DNA of 64,000 nt from Putridiphycobacter sp965230485 (GCA_965230485.1 CBDDLA010000001.1:1488001-1552000); one strand, 5' to 3'; positions 45,501-54,064 are shown, numbered from the stretch's first letter. Translations and numbers: made by a program. Notes: generated by a model not told the origin, from the sequence alone.

Positions 45501-46960
45501 ACGGTATTGTAGTTTATCAAGAACAGGTCATGCTACTGTCTCAAAAACTCGCTAATTTCTCAAAAGGAGAAGCAGATACTTTGAGAAAAGCAATGGGTAA
45601 AAAAAATCTGGCACTTTTAGCTAAAATGAAGCCTAAGTTTTTGGAGCAAGGTGGCGCAAATGGTCATGATCAAAAAGCTCTTGAAAAAATGTGGCTCGAC
45701 TGGGAAGCATTTGCCTCATATGCTTTTAATAAATCTCATTCAACCTGTTACGCTTATATTGCTTATCAAACCGCTTACTTAAAAGCCCACTACCCTGCTG
45801 AATATATGGCTTCCGTACTAAGTAATAATATGAATGATATTAAAACGGTGACATTTTTTATGGAAGAATGTAAGCGGGCTGGCATTCCCGTTTTAGGACC
45901 TGATGTAAACGAATCTCAATATAAATTTACAGTTAACAAAGAGGGAGCAATTCGTTTTGGTTTAGGCGCGATAAAAGGTGTCGGGAGTAAACCAGTAGAA
46001 TCAATTGTCGACGAGCGAAAACAGAATGGGATTTATACTTCGGTTTTCGATATGGCAACTAGAGTAGACCTTAGGGCCTGCAATAAAAGAGTATTTGAAA
46101 ATCTTGTGCTTGCTGGAGGGTTTGATTCTTTTGGCACAATCAAGCGTTCTCAATTCTTTACTGTTGATAACAATGAGAGGCCATTTATTGAAATTGTGAC
46201 CAAATACGGTGCTAGATTTCAAGAGAATATTAACTCTTCGCAAGTATCAATGTTCGGAGGTGACTCTGCTGTAGAAATTCCAGTTCCCCAACCTCCTATT
46301 GCAGAAGAATGGCCAACGCTGACCCAATTAAGCAAGGAAAAAGAAGTTGTAGGTGTATATATTTCTGGTCATCCGCTAGATGATTATAAGCTCGAAATTG
46401 ATAGCTTTTGTAATGGTTGCAGTGTATCTGACTTAAACAATCTCGAAGAAAATAAGGGAAGAGAATTATTCATTGCAGGCATTATCACGTCTGCTGAACA
46501 CCGAACTACAAAAAACGGAAAACCGTTTGGAACGTTTGAAATTGAAGACTATACTGATTCCAGCAAGCAATTCGTTTTCGGCGAGAGCTACCTTAGATTC
46601 AAACATTTATTCACCCTAGGAACTTTTATATTTATTAATGGTAAAATTGGACCACGTAAATGGGGAGAAGGATTAGAGTTCAGAATTAACACTATGGAAC
46701 TGCTAGCTGACGTTAAAGAAAAAAGGACTAAAAGTTTGGTACTTTCAGTGGAACAATCAGATCTTACTGATATGATTATTGACGATTTGTATTCAGTTAT
46801 TGCTGATCATTCAGGTAATAGCCAGTTAAAATTTATTTTGAGAGATCATAAGTCAAAAACGAGCCTCAAAATGCCGTCCAGAAATATGAAGGTAAACATC
46901 AATAAACAACTGATTCAAAGTCTTGATAAAATGGCAATTTTTGAATGCAAATTGGAATAA
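42590..46960 (+). CDS. dnaE: DNA polymerase III alpha subunit with N-terminal proofreading exonuclease
   Basis: This protein has 1456 residues from the ATG at 42590. Residues 1-190 are a DnaQ-like 3'-5' exonuclease with IIFDTETTG (D6, E8), VGQNVEFDLN and HNATADVEATAR, so the DEDDh set is complete. Next come the PHP domain (HLHNHSQFS near residue 260), the polymerase core with PDIDIDFDD near 685, the helix-hairpin-helix part, and an OB fold near 1290-1360. It is the replicative polymerase with built-in proofreading, a form seen in Bacteroidota. An in-frame TTG 30 codons upstream encodes no homologous sequence and is rejected. It is convergent with the GT4 gene at 46991. Confidence 0.95.
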   Translation: MYIIFDTETTGLPKNWNAPVTDTENWPRCIQIAWQLHDQWGDLIESKDFLIQPEGFNVPFEAEQIHGISTELALEKGVPLTSALTAFNDALKKAKFVVGQNVEFDLNIMGCEFHRNQINSPLLKIPLLDTCTERTATLCQLPGGRGGKFKLPTLTELHRHLFNETFGEAHNATADVEATARCFFELIRIQNYIASDFDLGENYIKEFQLKHPSPFKLIGLHHLNLKEESEKIKARFTNEDGPSRAQIKANLETLEGVHFSHLHNHSQFSILQSTTAVNDLVKKAIAEKCDGVALTDSGNMMAAFHFVRAALKHNKEVEAKIKEASENGEEIDEKPITPIVGCEFNVCKDHLDKKNKDNGHQVVLLAKNKNGYLNLAKMSSIAFTKGFYYIPRIDKTIIEQYKDDIIVLTGGVNGEVPNLILNAGEKQAEETLIWWKEQFKDNLYIELIRHGLEAEDIINETLIKLAEKHKIELVATNNTFYLEKENANAHDVLLCIKDGELKSTPKGRGRGFRYGLENDEYYFKSTEEMIGLFSDIPQAILNTKKIIEACEPYPLASEILLPNFHIPEKFRDPKDEEDGGKRGENNYLRHLTYEGAKKRWGKIEESVRERLDFELQTIANSGYPGYFLIVQDFCHAARNMGVSVGPGRGSAAGSAVAYCVEITNIDPIKYDLLFERFLNPERISMPDIDIDFDDEGRQKVIDWVIEKYGENQVAQIITYGTMAAKSSIRDTARVLDLPLHEADRLAKLVPDIKLAKLFGLDEVELAEKLSNNQDDIGRANELKTIAKGSDLASEVVNQARLLEGSMRNTGIHACGVIITPSDITNFVPVALAKDSGMFCTQFDNSVAEDAGLLKMDFLGLKTLTLIKDSVQIIKERHGIELIPDDFPLDDERTYELFQKGETVGVFQYESAGMQKYLRELKPTVFADLIAMNALYRPGPLEYIPSFIRRKHGTEEIVYDLEANKEFLEETYGIVVYQEQVMLLSQKLANFSKGEADTLRKAMGKKNLALLAKMKPKFLEQGGANGHDQKALEKMWLDWEAFASYAFNKSHSTCYAYIAYQTAYLKAHYPAEYMASVLSNNMNDIKTVTFFMEECKRAGIPVLGPDVNESQYKFTVNKEGAIRFGLGAIKGVGSKPVESIVDERKQNGIYTSVFDMATRVDLRACNKRVFENLVLAGGFDSFGTIKRSQFFTVDNNERPFIEIVTKYGARFQENINSSQVSMFGGDSAVEIPVPQPPIAEEWPTLTQLSKEKEVVGVYISGHPLDDYKLEIDSFCNGCSVSDLNNLEENKGRELFIAGIITSAEHRTTKNGKPFGTFEIEDYTDSSKQFVFGESYLRFKHLFTLGTFIFINGKIGPRKWGEGLEFRINTMELLADVKEKRTKSLVLSVEQSDLTDMIIDDLYSVIADHSGNSQLKFILRDHKSKTSLKMPSRNMKVNINKQLIQSLDKMAIFECKLE

Positions 46961-46990
46961 AAACAAAAAATGATTCAATTATCAATGTTT

Positions 46991-48088
46991 CTATGGAAAT
47001 AAAATGCTTCCAATTTTTTTAACCGATTCGTCCCAAGAGAATTTTTGAGCTTGTTTCAGTCCTGACTTAATCATTTTTGTGCGCAATAGCTGATCTTCGT
47101 CGATTCGTTTTAAACCTAAAGAAATATCATTGATATCGAATGGGTCAACTAAATAACCTGCTTCTCCACACACTTCAGGTAATGAGGTTAAATTTCCAGC
47201 GATAACAGGCACGCCGGACTGCATTGCCTCTACTAATGGAATCCCAAACCCTTCAAAATAAGATACTAAACAAAGCGCTTTTGCAGAGCCAATTATTTCT
47301 GCCAATTTTTCAATCGCTACATGCCCAGTAAAAACTACATCCTTAATTTCAGTTTCTAATTTAATTTTTTCCCAGATGGGTTCTCCCGTAATTAATAATT
47401 TAGTCTCAGAATTCGTTTCATCCTTATACTGTTTAAATGCCTTAAGTAAACGCTTGACATTTTTCCTGGCATGAATAGCTCCGACATAAAGGAAAAATGG
47501 CTTGTTATTGGTAAATTCTTGCCTTATCCCAATTTTTACTTCATCTAACTGAGGCTTGAAGATTTCATTTGCGGCATTGTAGGCTACTGTGATTTTATTA
47601 GGTTTTAAATGATAGGTGTCAATTAAATCTTTTTTGGAAAATTCTGAAACGGTAAAAATATGTTTTGCCTTGTCTGCAAATTTTGGGAAATTTTCGCTCA
47701 AGTATTGCCTCGGACTAGTGGGAATGTCCTTTGGATAATGCTCAAAATTTAAGTCGTGAATTACTGCAAATTGAGGCACTACCGTTTTTAAAGACAAGTA
47801 ACCATCAGGCGAAAAAAACAAGTCTATCGAATATTTTTTGAGTGCTCTTGTAACTGACCAATTAAACCATATCTTGAACAAAATTGGGTGACGCGCAGGA
47901 GGTCTTAAAACAACCGGAACTACATTCTTCGCAAATAGAAATTTTTGATCATACGGTCTATCAAAAAAAAAGTAAAATGTATATTCTGGGTAATTTTCAA
48001 CTAACCTTTTTACTATTTCATAAGTAAAACGACCAAACCCTTCCATTTTATGTGGCAATAGAAACCTTGTATTTACCGCAATCCGCAC
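46991..48088 (-). CDS. Family 4 glycosyltransferase
   Basis: This 365-residue GT-B enzyme starts with RIAVNTRFLLPHKMEGFGR, an N-terminus typical of mannosyl- and rhamnosyl-type GT4 enzymes. It has FAVIHDLNFEHYP, then FLYVGAIHARKNVKRLLKAF and VSYFEGFGIPLVEAMQSGVP, where the EX7E-like catalytic glutamates lie. The start is a GTG at 48088; no nearby in-frame ATG gives the first strand. It is divergent from an FkbM methyltransferase and a flippase, so the three form a second, small glycan locus. The sugar is not known. Confidence 0.92.
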   Translation of the reverse strand: MRIAVNTRFLLPHKMEGFGRFTYEIVKRLVENYPEYTFYFFFDRPYDQKFLFAKNVVPVVLRPPARHPILFKIWFNWSVTRALKKYSIDLFFSPDGYLSLKTVVPQFAVIHDLNFEHYPKDIPTSPRQYLSENFPKFADKAKHIFTVSEFSKKDLIDTYHLKPNKITVAYNAANEIFKPQLDEVKIGIRQEFTNNKPFFLYVGAIHARKNVKRLLKAFKQYKDETNSETKLLITGEPIWEKIKLETEIKDVVFTGHVAIEKLAEIIGSAKALCLVSYFEGFGIPLVEAMQSGVPVIAGNLTSLPEVCGEAGYLVDPFDINDISLGLKRIDEDQLLRTKMIKSGLKQAQKFSWDESVKKIGSILFP

Positions 48089-48178
48089 AATGCGAATTTA
48101 AAATAAATAATAGTATTTTATCTACTCAACGCAATAAATCGAAACTTTCTACCAGTCTTAATAATTGGAATAAAAGTT

Positions 48179-48186
48179 TACTTTTG
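48179..48186 (+). promoter_or_regulatory. Bacteroidota-type -7 element (TACTTTTG)
   Basis: TACTTTTG lies 12 bases before the FkbM methyltransferase ATG at 48199, in the divergent gap after the GTG of the GT4 gene. The implied leader is short, as for the identical element at 11644. Confidence 0.45.
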
Positions 48187-48198
48187 CTGGTAATTATT

Positions 48199-48927
48199 AT
48201 GAAAAACACCATCAAATTTGTTTTACAGAAATTATTGGGATATCAAAAATACCTTTTTCTCTTTGCTAGGTATAAAATTAAAACCCTAAAAAACGACAGA
48301 AAGGAAGGTGATTTTTTTCATTTCATGAACATTATTTCGAGTGAAGGGGCAATTTTAGATATTGGAGCAAACTTAGGTATAATGACCTATCATTTATCAA
48401 AAAAATTTTCAGAAAGGAAGATTTTTGCCATTGAGCCTATGCCCGATAATCTTTTTGTACTCAAAAAAATTATTTCTAAATATAACTTAAGCAATTCAAC
48501 GATTATACCATTTGCAGTTGGAAAAGACAACGGTACATTGGAAATGATTCTTCCTATTAATGGTATGGTCAAAATGCAAGGTTTAGCACACGTTATTCAT
48601 GAATCCATTGATGAATGGAATGATGGCAAAAAAATCAGTGTTAAATCTATTAAATTAGATGATGAATTTAAAAATCAAAAAATTGCAGCCATAAAAATGG
48701 ACATAGAAAATTTCGAATTTTTTGCACTTCAAGGTGGGAAAAAAATAATTCAAAATAATTTGCCAGTTATATATTTGGAATTATGGCCAAATGAAAATAG
48801 AAACAAGTGTTTTGACTTGTTGAATGAACTTGGCTATATTCCTAATATAGTAGAAAATGATAAAATTGTGAAATACGATTCAAACATTCACAATAAACAG
48901 AATTTCATATTTACTATTAAAAATTAG
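48199..48927 (+). CDS. FkbM family SAM-dependent methyltransferase
   Basis: This protein has 242 residues from the ATG at 48199. The SAM motif is AILDIGANLGIMTY near residue 53, followed by IFAIEPMPDNL, and the FkbM hallmark is KMDIENFEFFALQGG near 170-184. It belongs to the same family as the gene at 675 but is clearly divergent. The longer in-frame extension upstream has no family resemblance and contains the probable promoter, so it is rejected. It is followed after 5 bases by a flippase gene. It likely O-methylates a sugar of a second surface glycan. Confidence 0.9.
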   Translation: MKNTIKFVLQKLLGYQKYLFLFARYKIKTLKNDRKEGDFFHFMNIISSEGAILDIGANLGIMTYHLSKKFSERKIFAIEPMPDNLFVLKKIISKYNLSNSTIIPFAVGKDNGTLEMILPINGMVKMQGLAHVIHESIDEWNDGKKISVKSIKLDDEFKNQKIAAIKMDIENFEFFALQGGKKIIQNNLPVIYLELWPNENRNKCFDLLNELGYIPNIVENDKIVKYDSNIHNKQNFIFTIKN

Positions 48928-48932
48928 TATAT

Positions 48933-50405
48933 ATGCAAAGAAAATTTGTTTTCAATCTGGCATTCATTATACTACTTAACTTAATCATCAAGCCTTTTTA
49001 TATTTTTGGAATTGATGCTGAAGTGCAAAATCAAGTGGGAACATCAGAATATGGTTTATATTTTTCTTTGCTTAACCTTACATTTCTTTTTAACACTATT
49101 CTTGATTTTGGAATAGCTAATTATACTTCAAAAACTGTTGCTCAGCACCCAAAGTTAGTTAAGAGTTATTTTTCAAAATTATTCTCAATTAAAATTTTAT
49201 TATTTGTTCTTTACGTCATTGCAATTCTTATTACTGCAATCTCTTTAGGTTATCATACTTTTAGTTTGAAAATTTTATCATTTCTCATAATCAATCAGTT
49301 TTTAATAGGTCTCATACAATTTATCAGGGCAAATCTCACTGGTCTTCACCGTTTCAAAGAAGAAGCTTTATTATCAATACTTGATCGCTCTTTATTAATC
49401 ATTATTTGTAGTATACTATTGTGGACAGATAAAATTGTTAAAGAATTTAACATCATCACCTTTGTTGAAGCTCAATTATTAGCATACTGCATATCTTTTT
49501 TAGTTGGATTGTGTTTAATTTGGAAAAACGTTAAACCTCTTAAGGTTGGCCTTAATACCACCTATACTCTATCACTTTTGAAGCAAAGTGCACCATATGC
49601 CATTTTAATATTTTTAATGTTTGTCTATAACAGAATAGACGCCATTATGATTGAAAGACTTTTACCTAATGGCAAGCTTGAAGCTGGTATATATGCACAA
49701 GGATTTAGATATTTAGATGCAGTAAATATGATAGCTCTACTTTTTGCAGGACTACTATTACCAATATATGCTAGGCTCATTAAGCAAAAAAAAGAGATTT
49801 ATAGTATGGTACATACTCCTTTCAAACTGCTTATTCCAGGAAGCATATTAATTGGCATTTTAGGATTCTATTTTGCTAAAACAATTATGGAGTGGCGATA
49901 TATATATGAAATAGATGCGGCCTCATTATCATTTTCTATACTTATCCTTTCATTTATACCCACTTCAATTACATATATATTTGGGACTTTATTAACCGCC
50001 AATGGTAATCTGAAAGCATTGAATTACATGGCTCTTATTGGTGTTGCTTTAAATCTATCCCTAAATTTTATTCTGATTCCAAAATACCAGGCATATGGCG
50101 CTGCAATGGCTACCTTAATTACTCAATCGCTTACGGCTCTCATTCAAATTATAATTGCATTTAAAATATTCTCTTTTAGAATTGATTGGGTCATTGTATT
50201 AAAAATTATGTCTTTCACATTGATTATGATTGGTGTGAATTCCGATTGGTTCAGGATCAAATTAGGATTAAGTATTGCAGATCTCAACATTCAATTACTA
50301 TCCTATTTTTGCTTGGGTATTTTCTTAATTTTTAGTTTAAGACTAATTAAAATTTCTGATTTCATATCCTTAGTTAGACAGCCTAATTTAAAGGGAAGGG
50401 AATAA
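48933..50405 (+). CDS. Oligosaccharide flippase / polysaccharide biosynthesis membrane protein
   Basis: This 490-residue protein has about 14 membrane helices in the MOP superfamily pattern, with QVGTSEYGLYFSLLNLTFL near residue 30 as the usual first-to-second helix loop. MMIERLLP-type and LPIYARLIKQ segments lie in the middle. It would move lipid-linked glycans across the inner membrane. It shares an operon with the FkbM gene upstream. It is a second flippase in the window and is not closely similar to the one at 13536. Confidence 0.88.
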   Translation: MQRKFVFNLAFIILLNLIIKPFYIFGIDAEVQNQVGTSEYGLYFSLLNLTFLFNTILDFGIANYTSKTVAQHPKLVKSYFSKLFSIKILLFVLYVIAILITAISLGYHTFSLKILSFLIINQFLIGLIQFIRANLTGLHRFKEEALLSILDRSLLIIICSILLWTDKIVKEFNIITFVEAQLLAYCISFLVGLCLIWKNVKPLKVGLNTTYTLSLLKQSAPYAILIFLMFVYNRIDAIMIERLLPNGKLEAGIYAQGFRYLDAVNMIALLFAGLLLPIYARLIKQKKEIYSMVHTPFKLLIPGSILIGILGFYFAKTIMEWRYIYEIDAASLSFSILILSFIPTSITYIFGTLLTANGNLKALNYMALIGVALNLSLNFILIPKYQAYGAAMATLITQSLTALIQIIIAFKIFSFRIDWVIVLKIMSFTLIMIGVNSDWFRIKLGLSIADLNIQLLSYFCLGIFLIFSLRLIKISDFISLVRQPNLKGRE

Positions 50406-50462
50406 TGGTTACCGTTTTTTGTTAATAAAAGTAAATATAGTTATGATTTTATAAGAAAAACT

Positions 50463-50470
50463 TAAATTTG
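50463..50470 (+). promoter_or_regulatory. Bacteroidota-type -7 element (TAAATTTG)
   Basis: TAAATTTG lies 17 bases before the start of the conserved gene at 50488, in an 82-base gap. It is the same 8-mer as the candidate before dnaB. Confidence 0.5.
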
Positions 50471-50487
50471 TGTAATACGGTATTGAA

Positions 50488-51906
50488 ATGACAAAAAAAC
50501 GACTAACTACTGAAGAAAAAGCGCTCTCAATTAATCTTGATCATAGTATTTATGGTTCATTTGCAGAAATTGGAGCTGGGCAAGAAGTGGCCGCTACTTT
50601 TTTTAGAATTGGTGGCTCATCTGGAACTATAGCCTATACTCATTCAGCATATGATATGAAAATTAGCGATAGCATGTATGGCAAATGCAGTCGTTATGTT
50701 TGCGAAGATAGGCTAAAACAAATGCTAGATATAGAGTTTGAAAATTTGCAGAACACAATCCCTAAAAGGGCAGAACAATCTAGATTTTTTGCATTTGCAA
50801 ATACTGTAGAATCTTTAAACTATCATAAAACAAATCAAGGTCAAGGATGGGTTGGTATAAAATACCAGTTAGAGAAAGGTGGAAGCGCAAATGAAATTAT
50901 TTTGCATGTTAAAATGCATGACAATAGTCATCAGGAGCAACAAAAAGCATTGGGAATTTTGGGAGTTAATTTAATTCACGCCGCTTATTCCAAATATGAA
51001 AAGATTACAGAGTTTTTAGAAGATATTTCATACAGATTACCAAAAGATAAGTTAGAAATAGATATGTGTTCTGTAAAGGGTCAGGACTACGAGCATGTCG
51101 ACAACAGATTAATTGCATTATTACTTGTAAAACAAGGTTTAACTGATGCAACAATTTTTGATCAGACTGGAAGTGTTGTTCAAGCTTCAGATGCACTGTA
51201 CAAAAAAAATATTTTTTTAATGCGAGGTCGGTTTCGTCCAGCAACTAAGGTCCACGTTGATATGGTTTCAACAGGTCTTGATTCATTTCTAAAAGATAGT
51301 GATGTGGATCCTGAGAGAGTCCAAGTTTTACTTGAATTAACATTAAAAGATCTTACGGCTGATGGAAAAATATCAATAAAGGATTTTTTAGATCGGGCAG
51401 ACTTGTTGAATGCAATGGGATATACAGTAATGGTGAGTAATTATTTAAAACACTACAAAATGATCGAATATCTCTCTGACTTTGCAAGAGGGTTTAAAAT
51501 GGGTGTTGTTTTAGGAATCTATAATTTACAAACCATCTTTAATGAACGCTATTATGATAATTTAGACGGTGGTTTATTAGAAGCATTTGGTAGAGGATTT
51601 GGAAGGCATGTTAAAATGTATGTTTATCCTGCAATTAATGCAGAGTCTGGTGAATTATATAATCTGGATAATTTTGAATTGGCGCCGCATTTGAAAGGTC
51701 TTTTAGATTATATGTCAAAGACAGATAAAGTAGAAGCAATCACTGATTACAATTCTTCATTGCTGAAAATATTTTCTGATGATGTTTTGGCAAAAATTAA
51801 GGCTGGCGCTGCTAATTGGGAGCAAGATGTTCCAAATGAAGTGATGAAGGCTATTAAATTTTATAAACTTTTCGGTTATAATGATAAAAAAATAAAGGTC
51901 AATTAA
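50488..51906 (+). CDS. Conserved cytoplasmic protein of unknown function
   Basis: This 472-residue soluble protein has no signal or membrane segment. I recognise it as a type found across Bacteroidota, where it is variously mislabelled (for example as a TonB-dependent receptor), but no function is known to me. Notable segments are LDHSIYGSFAEIGAGQEVAA near the N-terminus, MYGKCSRYVCEDRLKQML, LMRGRFRPATKVHVDM and FGRGFGRHVKMYVYPA. The conserved Gly, Arg and His clusters suggest a nucleotide- or phosphate-using enzyme. It has its own promoter element and ends 2 bases before a convergent gene. Confidence 0.75.
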   Translation: MTKKRLTTEEKALSINLDHSIYGSFAEIGAGQEVAATFFRIGGSSGTIAYTHSAYDMKISDSMYGKCSRYVCEDRLKQMLDIEFENLQNTIPKRAEQSRFFAFANTVESLNYHKTNQGQGWVGIKYQLEKGGSANEIILHVKMHDNSHQEQQKALGILGVNLIHAAYSKYEKITEFLEDISYRLPKDKLEIDMCSVKGQDYEHVDNRLIALLLVKQGLTDATIFDQTGSVVQASDALYKKNIFLMRGRFRPATKVHVDMVSTGLDSFLKDSDVDPERVQVLLELTLKDLTADGKISIKDFLDRADLLNAMGYTVMVSNYLKHYKMIEYLSDFARGFKMGVVLGIYNLQTIFNERYYDNLDGGLLEAFGRGFGRHVKMYVYPAINAESGELYNLDNFELAPHLKGLLDYMSKTDKVEAITDYNSSLLKIFSDDVLAKIKAGAANWEQDVPNEVMKAIKFYKLFGYNDKKIKVN

Positions 51907-51908
51907 AA

Positions 51909-52514
51909 TTACTTTTTAGGGTAGATTACTTTTTCTAAACTACCATTTTTATACTTTTCTGTATAAAGCAGATTTCCTAATTTATTGTAATAAGTAGTAA
52001 AACCGTGTCTTAGACCATTTTCGTATGTGACTTCAATATATATGATGTCAGTTCCAGGGAATGTTCGAAAACAAACGCCTTTAAAAAGCTGCTTTTTATA
52101 ACTATACTTTACTCGTTTATCTGCTCCCTTTGAACGTTTTAGTTCGGCGCAATCGCACCGAATATTCTCAATTTCCAAGTCTAGTTGATGTTCACCATTC
52201 TCAAATTTCTCTTCAAAAATGACTTTCCCCTGTTGGTCGTAATAAGTGATTTTCCCATTAATCTTTCCATTAACAATTTGTTTTTCAATGTATTTCCTAT
52301 CGGAATTTTCAAAATTATGTACACAATAACCAGTATACGGCATATTATTTTTCATTAAAATGCCATTAGAATCCTCAATCAAATCACTACACAAACATGT
52401 TTGAACATTTCCGGAAGCTTTATTTTCTCCGAAGCTTTCAGCACTATTGTTTTCCTTATTGCTACAGCTGAAGAAAAATAGAACTGATAAAATTAATAAA
52501 TAACTATTAGTCAT
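51909..52514 (-). CDS. YwqK-like (MORN-type repeat) lipoprotein
   Basis: This protein has 201 residues from the ATG at 52514, whose first 8 bases overlap the end of the NlpC/P60 gene, so the two are co-translated. The signal ends LFFFSCSN, a lipobox. The mature part has MORN/YwqK-type repeats such as GKINGKITYYDQQGKVIFEE and GLRHGFTTYYNKLGNLLY, the toxin-antitoxin YwqK-like family. Those are usually just surface-exposed repeat proteins. Several cysteines near CRCDC-type positions may form disulfides. An in-frame ATG three codons upstream is less likely. Confidence 0.8.
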   Translation of the reverse strand: MTNSYLLILSVLFFFSCSNKENNSAESFGENKASGNVQTCLCSDLIEDSNGILMKNNMPYTGYCVHNFENSDRKYIEKQIVNGKINGKITYYDQQGKVIFEEKFENGEHQLDLEIENIRCDCAELKRSKGADKRVKYSYKKQLFKGVCFRTFPGTDIIYIEVTYENGLRHGFTTYYNKLGNLLYTEKYKNGSLEKVIYPKK

Positions 52515-52980
52515 CAAGCACATTTATAACCGATAAAAATCGCTTTACGTAACTACTATTATTAAAGCATGTTACCGTCACGCCATAATTTTTTTTCGAA
52601 GATGATGAATGAATAAAATAAAGTCCATCATTCCCGTTTTTAATAACAATGCCTAGATGTCCTGGTTTTCTGATATTTGAATTGGTCCCAGTAAACACCA
52701 TAATATCCCCTGGTTTACAAGATTCTAATTCTAATTTTTTACCAAATTTAGAATAAGAAGAGCTTGAGCGTGGAACAGAAAGGTTAAAATGCTTAAAAAC
52801 ATAGTAAACAAAACCAGAACAATCAAACCCCTTTCGAGAGGTACCTCCATAATCATAAGGAATTCCTTTCAATGTTTGGGCAAAGTGAATTAAACTGTCT
52901 CTAAAATACGAATTTGAATACCCTGTAAAAGAACTATTCATAGTAACCGTAAACAACAATACTGCAATTAAAAATTTCAT
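52507..52980 (-). CDS. NlpC/P60 family cell-wall hydrolase
   Basis: This 157-residue protein has a signal peptide over the first 20 residues. The catalytic triad of NlpC/P60 cysteine peptidases is complete: C54 in FDCSGFV, H108 in GHLGIV and H124 in FIHSSS. GIPYDYGGTSRKGFDCSGF is the family opening. Such enzymes cut the D-Glu-diaminopimelate bond in peptidoglycan stem peptides. It is divergent from the WYL regulator gene with 58 bases between, and translationally coupled to the lipoprotein after it. A TAACTTTG element upstream is its likely promoter. Confidence 0.92.
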   Translation of the reverse strand: MKFLIAVLLFTVTMNSSFTGYSNSYFRDSLIHFAQTLKGIPYDYGGTSRKGFDCSGFVYYVFKHFNLSVPRSSSSYSKFGKKLELESCKPGDIMVFTGTNSNIRKPGHLGIVIKNGNDGLYFIHSSSSKKNYGVTVTCFNNSSYVKRFLSVINVLDD

Positions 52981-52989
52981 ATACTTTTA

Positions 52990-52997
52990 CAAAGTTA
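52990..52997 (-). promoter_or_regulatory. Bacteroidota-type -7 element on the minus strand (TAACTTTG)
   Basis: Read on the minus strand, TAACTTTG lies 9 bases upstream of the NlpC/P60 ATG in the gap shared with the WYL regulator gene. The 58-base divergent gap could also hold an operator for that regulator. Confidence 0.45.
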
Positions 52998-53038
52998 ATA
53001 TGTTTTTATAGTTTTATATTGTAAAAAAGTTTCAAAGA

Positions 53039-54049
53039 ATGTCACAAATAAAAAACGCACAATTAAGATATCGAATAATAGACAGAGCCTTAAGAAATTC
53101 TTTTTCACCATACCCATCAAAGCAGAAGTTACGCCAAGCATGCGAGGAGGCTATTTACGGTGAAGGAGTGGGAGAAAATATTTGTGATTCTACTATTGAA
53201 AAAGATTTATTTGCCATGCGAATGGATCATGATGCGCCCATTAAATACAGTAAAATAGAAAAAGGATATTTTTATGAAGATGATAACTATTCAATAGACA
53301 ATATACCACTATCTGAGAGTGACATAGAAGCCATAAAATTTGCAACTAAGACATTAATGCAATTTAAAGATATTAGTATGTTCAAACAATTTGGATTTGC
53401 TATTGACAAGATTTTTGACAGGGTTCATATTTCCAACAATCCTGGTGAAAAAACTGTAGATGAGTACGTTCAGTTTGAAACGGTTCCTGAAACCCTTGGA
53501 ACTGAATTCTTGCCAGATATTTTAAAAGCGATTAAGGAAAGAGAAATTATTACTTTTAATTATACTAGTTTTGCTACTGAAAAAACGAAAAATCGTGAGG
53601 TAATGCCATTACTACTAAAAGAGTATCGCAATCGGTGGTATTTGATTTCGTATAATATGTCTAAAGATCGGATTATTACATTCGGGCTAGATAGAATGAA
53701 AGATTTAGAATTAACTCAAGAATATTTTAGCAAAGAAATAGATTTTAATCCTGACTTTTATTTTAAACATTCTATTGGAATTACATCATATGATACCGAG
53801 CCAGAAAAAATAGTTTTTAAAATTGATAAATTAGGTTCAAAATATATTGAGAGCCAACCTTTACATCACTCACAAACGTTAATTAAAGAAGGAAAGAATA
53901 GAAATACATTTCAAATAAATGTACTTATATCAGAGGAACTTAAAAGATTAATTCTAAGCTATGGTAGCCAGATTGAGATTCTAAAACCTAATTCGTTTAG
54001 AAATCAAATCATTAATGAAGCGATAAATTTAAATGAACGCTACGATTAA
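53039..54049 (+). CDS. WYL domain transcriptional regulator
   Basis: This 336-residue protein has an N-terminal helix-turn-helix region (residues 5-60, with YRIIDRALRNS and ICDSTIEKDLFAMR), a linker, and a WYL domain near residues 165-240 ending in YRNRWYLISYN. A C-terminal extension follows. WYL domains bind nucleotides or other ligands, and such proteins control DNA-damage, phage-defence or other stress genes. No defence system is next to it. It is divergent from the NlpC/P60 operon and may regulate it or itself. The target is unknown. Confidence 0.9.
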   Translation: MSQIKNAQLRYRIIDRALRNSFSPYPSKQKLRQACEEAIYGEGVGENICDSTIEKDLFAMRMDHDAPIKYSKIEKGYFYEDDNYSIDNIPLSESDIEAIKFATKTLMQFKDISMFKQFGFAIDKIFDRVHISNNPGEKTVDEYVQFETVPETLGTEFLPDILKAIKEREIITFNYTSFATEKTKNREVMPLLLKEYRNRWYLISYNMSKDRIITFGLDRMKDLELTQEYFSKEIDFNPDFYFKHSIGITSYDTEPEKIVFKIDKLGSKYIESQPLHHSQTLIKEGKNRNTFQINVLISEELKRLILSYGSQIEILKPNSFRNQIINEAINLNERYD

Positions 54050-54064
54050 CTTTAAGGAATAGTT

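Noticed and set aside
48052..48198. A 49-codon in-frame extension of the second FkbM gene
   Set aside because: It overlaps the divergent glycosyltransferase start and contains the promoter-like element; family resemblance begins after the ATG at 48199.
51909..52514. A toxin-antitoxin module from the YwqK-like label
   Set aside because: The gene encodes a lipoprotein with MORN-type repeats beside a cell-wall hydrolase; no toxin gene is adjacent.
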